Part shown: piece after piece, positions 6,048-6,433 of the stretch
Layout of the letters: each line of letters begins with the position of its first letter
Numbering within the stretch: the stretch's first letter is position 1
Source: Myxococcales bacterium
GTDB lineage: Bacteria; Myxococcota_A; Bradymonadia; UBA4248
Reading direction: 5' to 3'
Length of the DNA stretch: 6,433 nt
NCBI GenBank assembly: GCA_004554395.1
Contig: SFMP01000148.1
Location: 1-6,433 of the forward strand
The notes under the pieces: generated by a model
The model's database searches: none
Told to the model about the DNA's origin: nothing
The model's input: the letters and a program-made list of their open reading frames with translations, nothing else
Position numbers and translations under genes: made by a program

Positions 6048-6068
6048 GAGCTCACACGGTGTGAACTC
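6048..6068. promoter_or_regulatory. Operator-like palindrome upstream of the last gene
   Basis: A 21-bp near-perfect palindrome is centred on G6058. The inner 13 bases TCACACGGTGTGA are perfect, flanked by GAG and CTC with one mismatch pair (C6051/A6065). It overlaps a weak TTGAGC at 6046-6051 with CATTAC 16 nt downstream, so it could be a repressor site inside a second promoter. A dimeric regulator is an inference; no regulator gene is in view. Confidence 0.4.
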
Positions 6069-6097
6069 ATTACGCCACATGGAGCAAAGAAACAGAG

Positions 6098-6433
6098 ATG
6101 AGAAACTTTTTGGCGTTATTACTATCGCTTTTTATCGTACCGATGACGGCGTATGCAGCCGACCCCGATGTGGCGTTCAATAGTCCAGATTCGCATGGGC
6201 GCAATCATTCGGTTGGCATAGGCATAGGCGCGACATTTTCGCCATCGATGCTCCCGATACCGCGCGATGTACCTCTGACGCTCGATTATCAATATCGCTT
6301 CGTGTCGTTCTATAGCATGGGAGCCGAGGCGACGATCAATTTTAAATACTACGAAGATATACCGTGTTTTAATATATATTGGATCCATGCATTCCATTTG
6401 TACAAATCCGAACACTTTGTCTTTTCGCTACAA
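6098..6433 (+). CDS. Exported protein, possible outer-membrane beta-barrel, cut by window end
   Basis: 112 residues are visible with no stop before the edge; the 3' part is missing. The start ATG opens a textbook signal peptide: M-R-N, hydrophobic 4-15, then T-A-Y-A with cleavage predicted after A20. After a polar stretch with several His and Asn (22-38) comes G-rich, alternating sequence (S-V-G-I-G-I-G-A-T-F, 38-47). Amphipathic strands rich in Tyr and Phe follow (60-72 and 74-85, then 91-112), typical of small outer-membrane barrels. The family cannot be named from this fragment. The ribosome site is weak: GGAG at 6081-6084 is 13 nt from the ATG, although A/G-rich bases directly precede the start. 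The gene has its own predicted sigma-54 promoter and a structured leader. Confidence 0.82.
   Translation, partial: MRNFLALLLSLFIVPMTAYAADPDVAFNSPDSHGRNHSVGIGIGATFSPSMLPIPRDVPLTLDYQYRFVSFYSMGAEATINFKYYEDIPCFNIYWIHAFHLYKSEHFVFSLQ

Noticed and set aside
5432..6049. 205-residue plus-strand frame overlapping the six-cysteine gene
   Set aside because: It has no ribosome site or signal peptide, is rich in Arg, and competes with a frame that has both. It would also run through the sigma-54 site and hairpin.
6048..6068. CRP-type site
   Set aside because: CRP sites read TGTGA-N6-TCACA; here the half-sites are in the opposite order with a one-base centre, so a different regulator would be needed.

Overview
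The window looks like chromosomal DNA from a Gram-negative bacterium of the myxobacterial or other former deltaproteobacterial type. This is inferred from style rather than from a marker gene. The signs are a very long protein joining a zinc ribbon, a eukaryotic-like kinase fold and TPRs across a membrane segment, several exported proteins including a lipoprotein-like one and a possible outer-membrane barrel, a sequence fitting the sigma-54 -24/-12 consensus, and coding DNA rich in TCG, GCG and CGA. There is no RNA gene, transposase, integrase or CRISPR array.

Layout. Positions 1-384 hold a non-coding tandem array of an 81-bp unit (four full copies and a decaying fifth). It is cut by the window's left edge, so its full length is unknown. 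A purine-rich spacer follows (385-557), with a possible vegetative promoter. Positions 558-4469 (or 513-4469 from an earlier ATG) encode a protein of about 1,300 residues: zinc ribbon, degenerate protein kinase domain (a pseudokinase by its motifs), long charged linker, one transmembrane helix, extracytoplasmic helical region, Ala/Gln/Glu repeat coiled coil, Pro/Ala hinge and TPR tail. A strong intrinsic terminator (4517-4549) ends this unit.

The right part is a separate cluster for exported proteins. Genes at 4666-5337 (lipoprotein-like, beta-rich) and 5349-5948 (secreted, six cysteines in a twin CX3C pattern) are 11 nt apart and almost certainly an operon. Directly after them lies a near-perfect sigma-54 site (5962-5977), then a leader with a long hairpin and an operator-like palindrome. 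The start of a fourth gene (6098 to the window edge) encodes a signal peptide and a possible outer-membrane beta-barrel.

Function. The large protein could carry a state signal between the cytoplasm (pseudokinase, zinc ribbon) and the periplasm (coiled coil, TPR), acting as a scaffold rather than an enzyme. The three downstream products are all predicted to be exported. A functional link between the two halves is not shown by the sequence, because the terminator separates them. None of the four proteins matches a family for which I would give a gene symbol.
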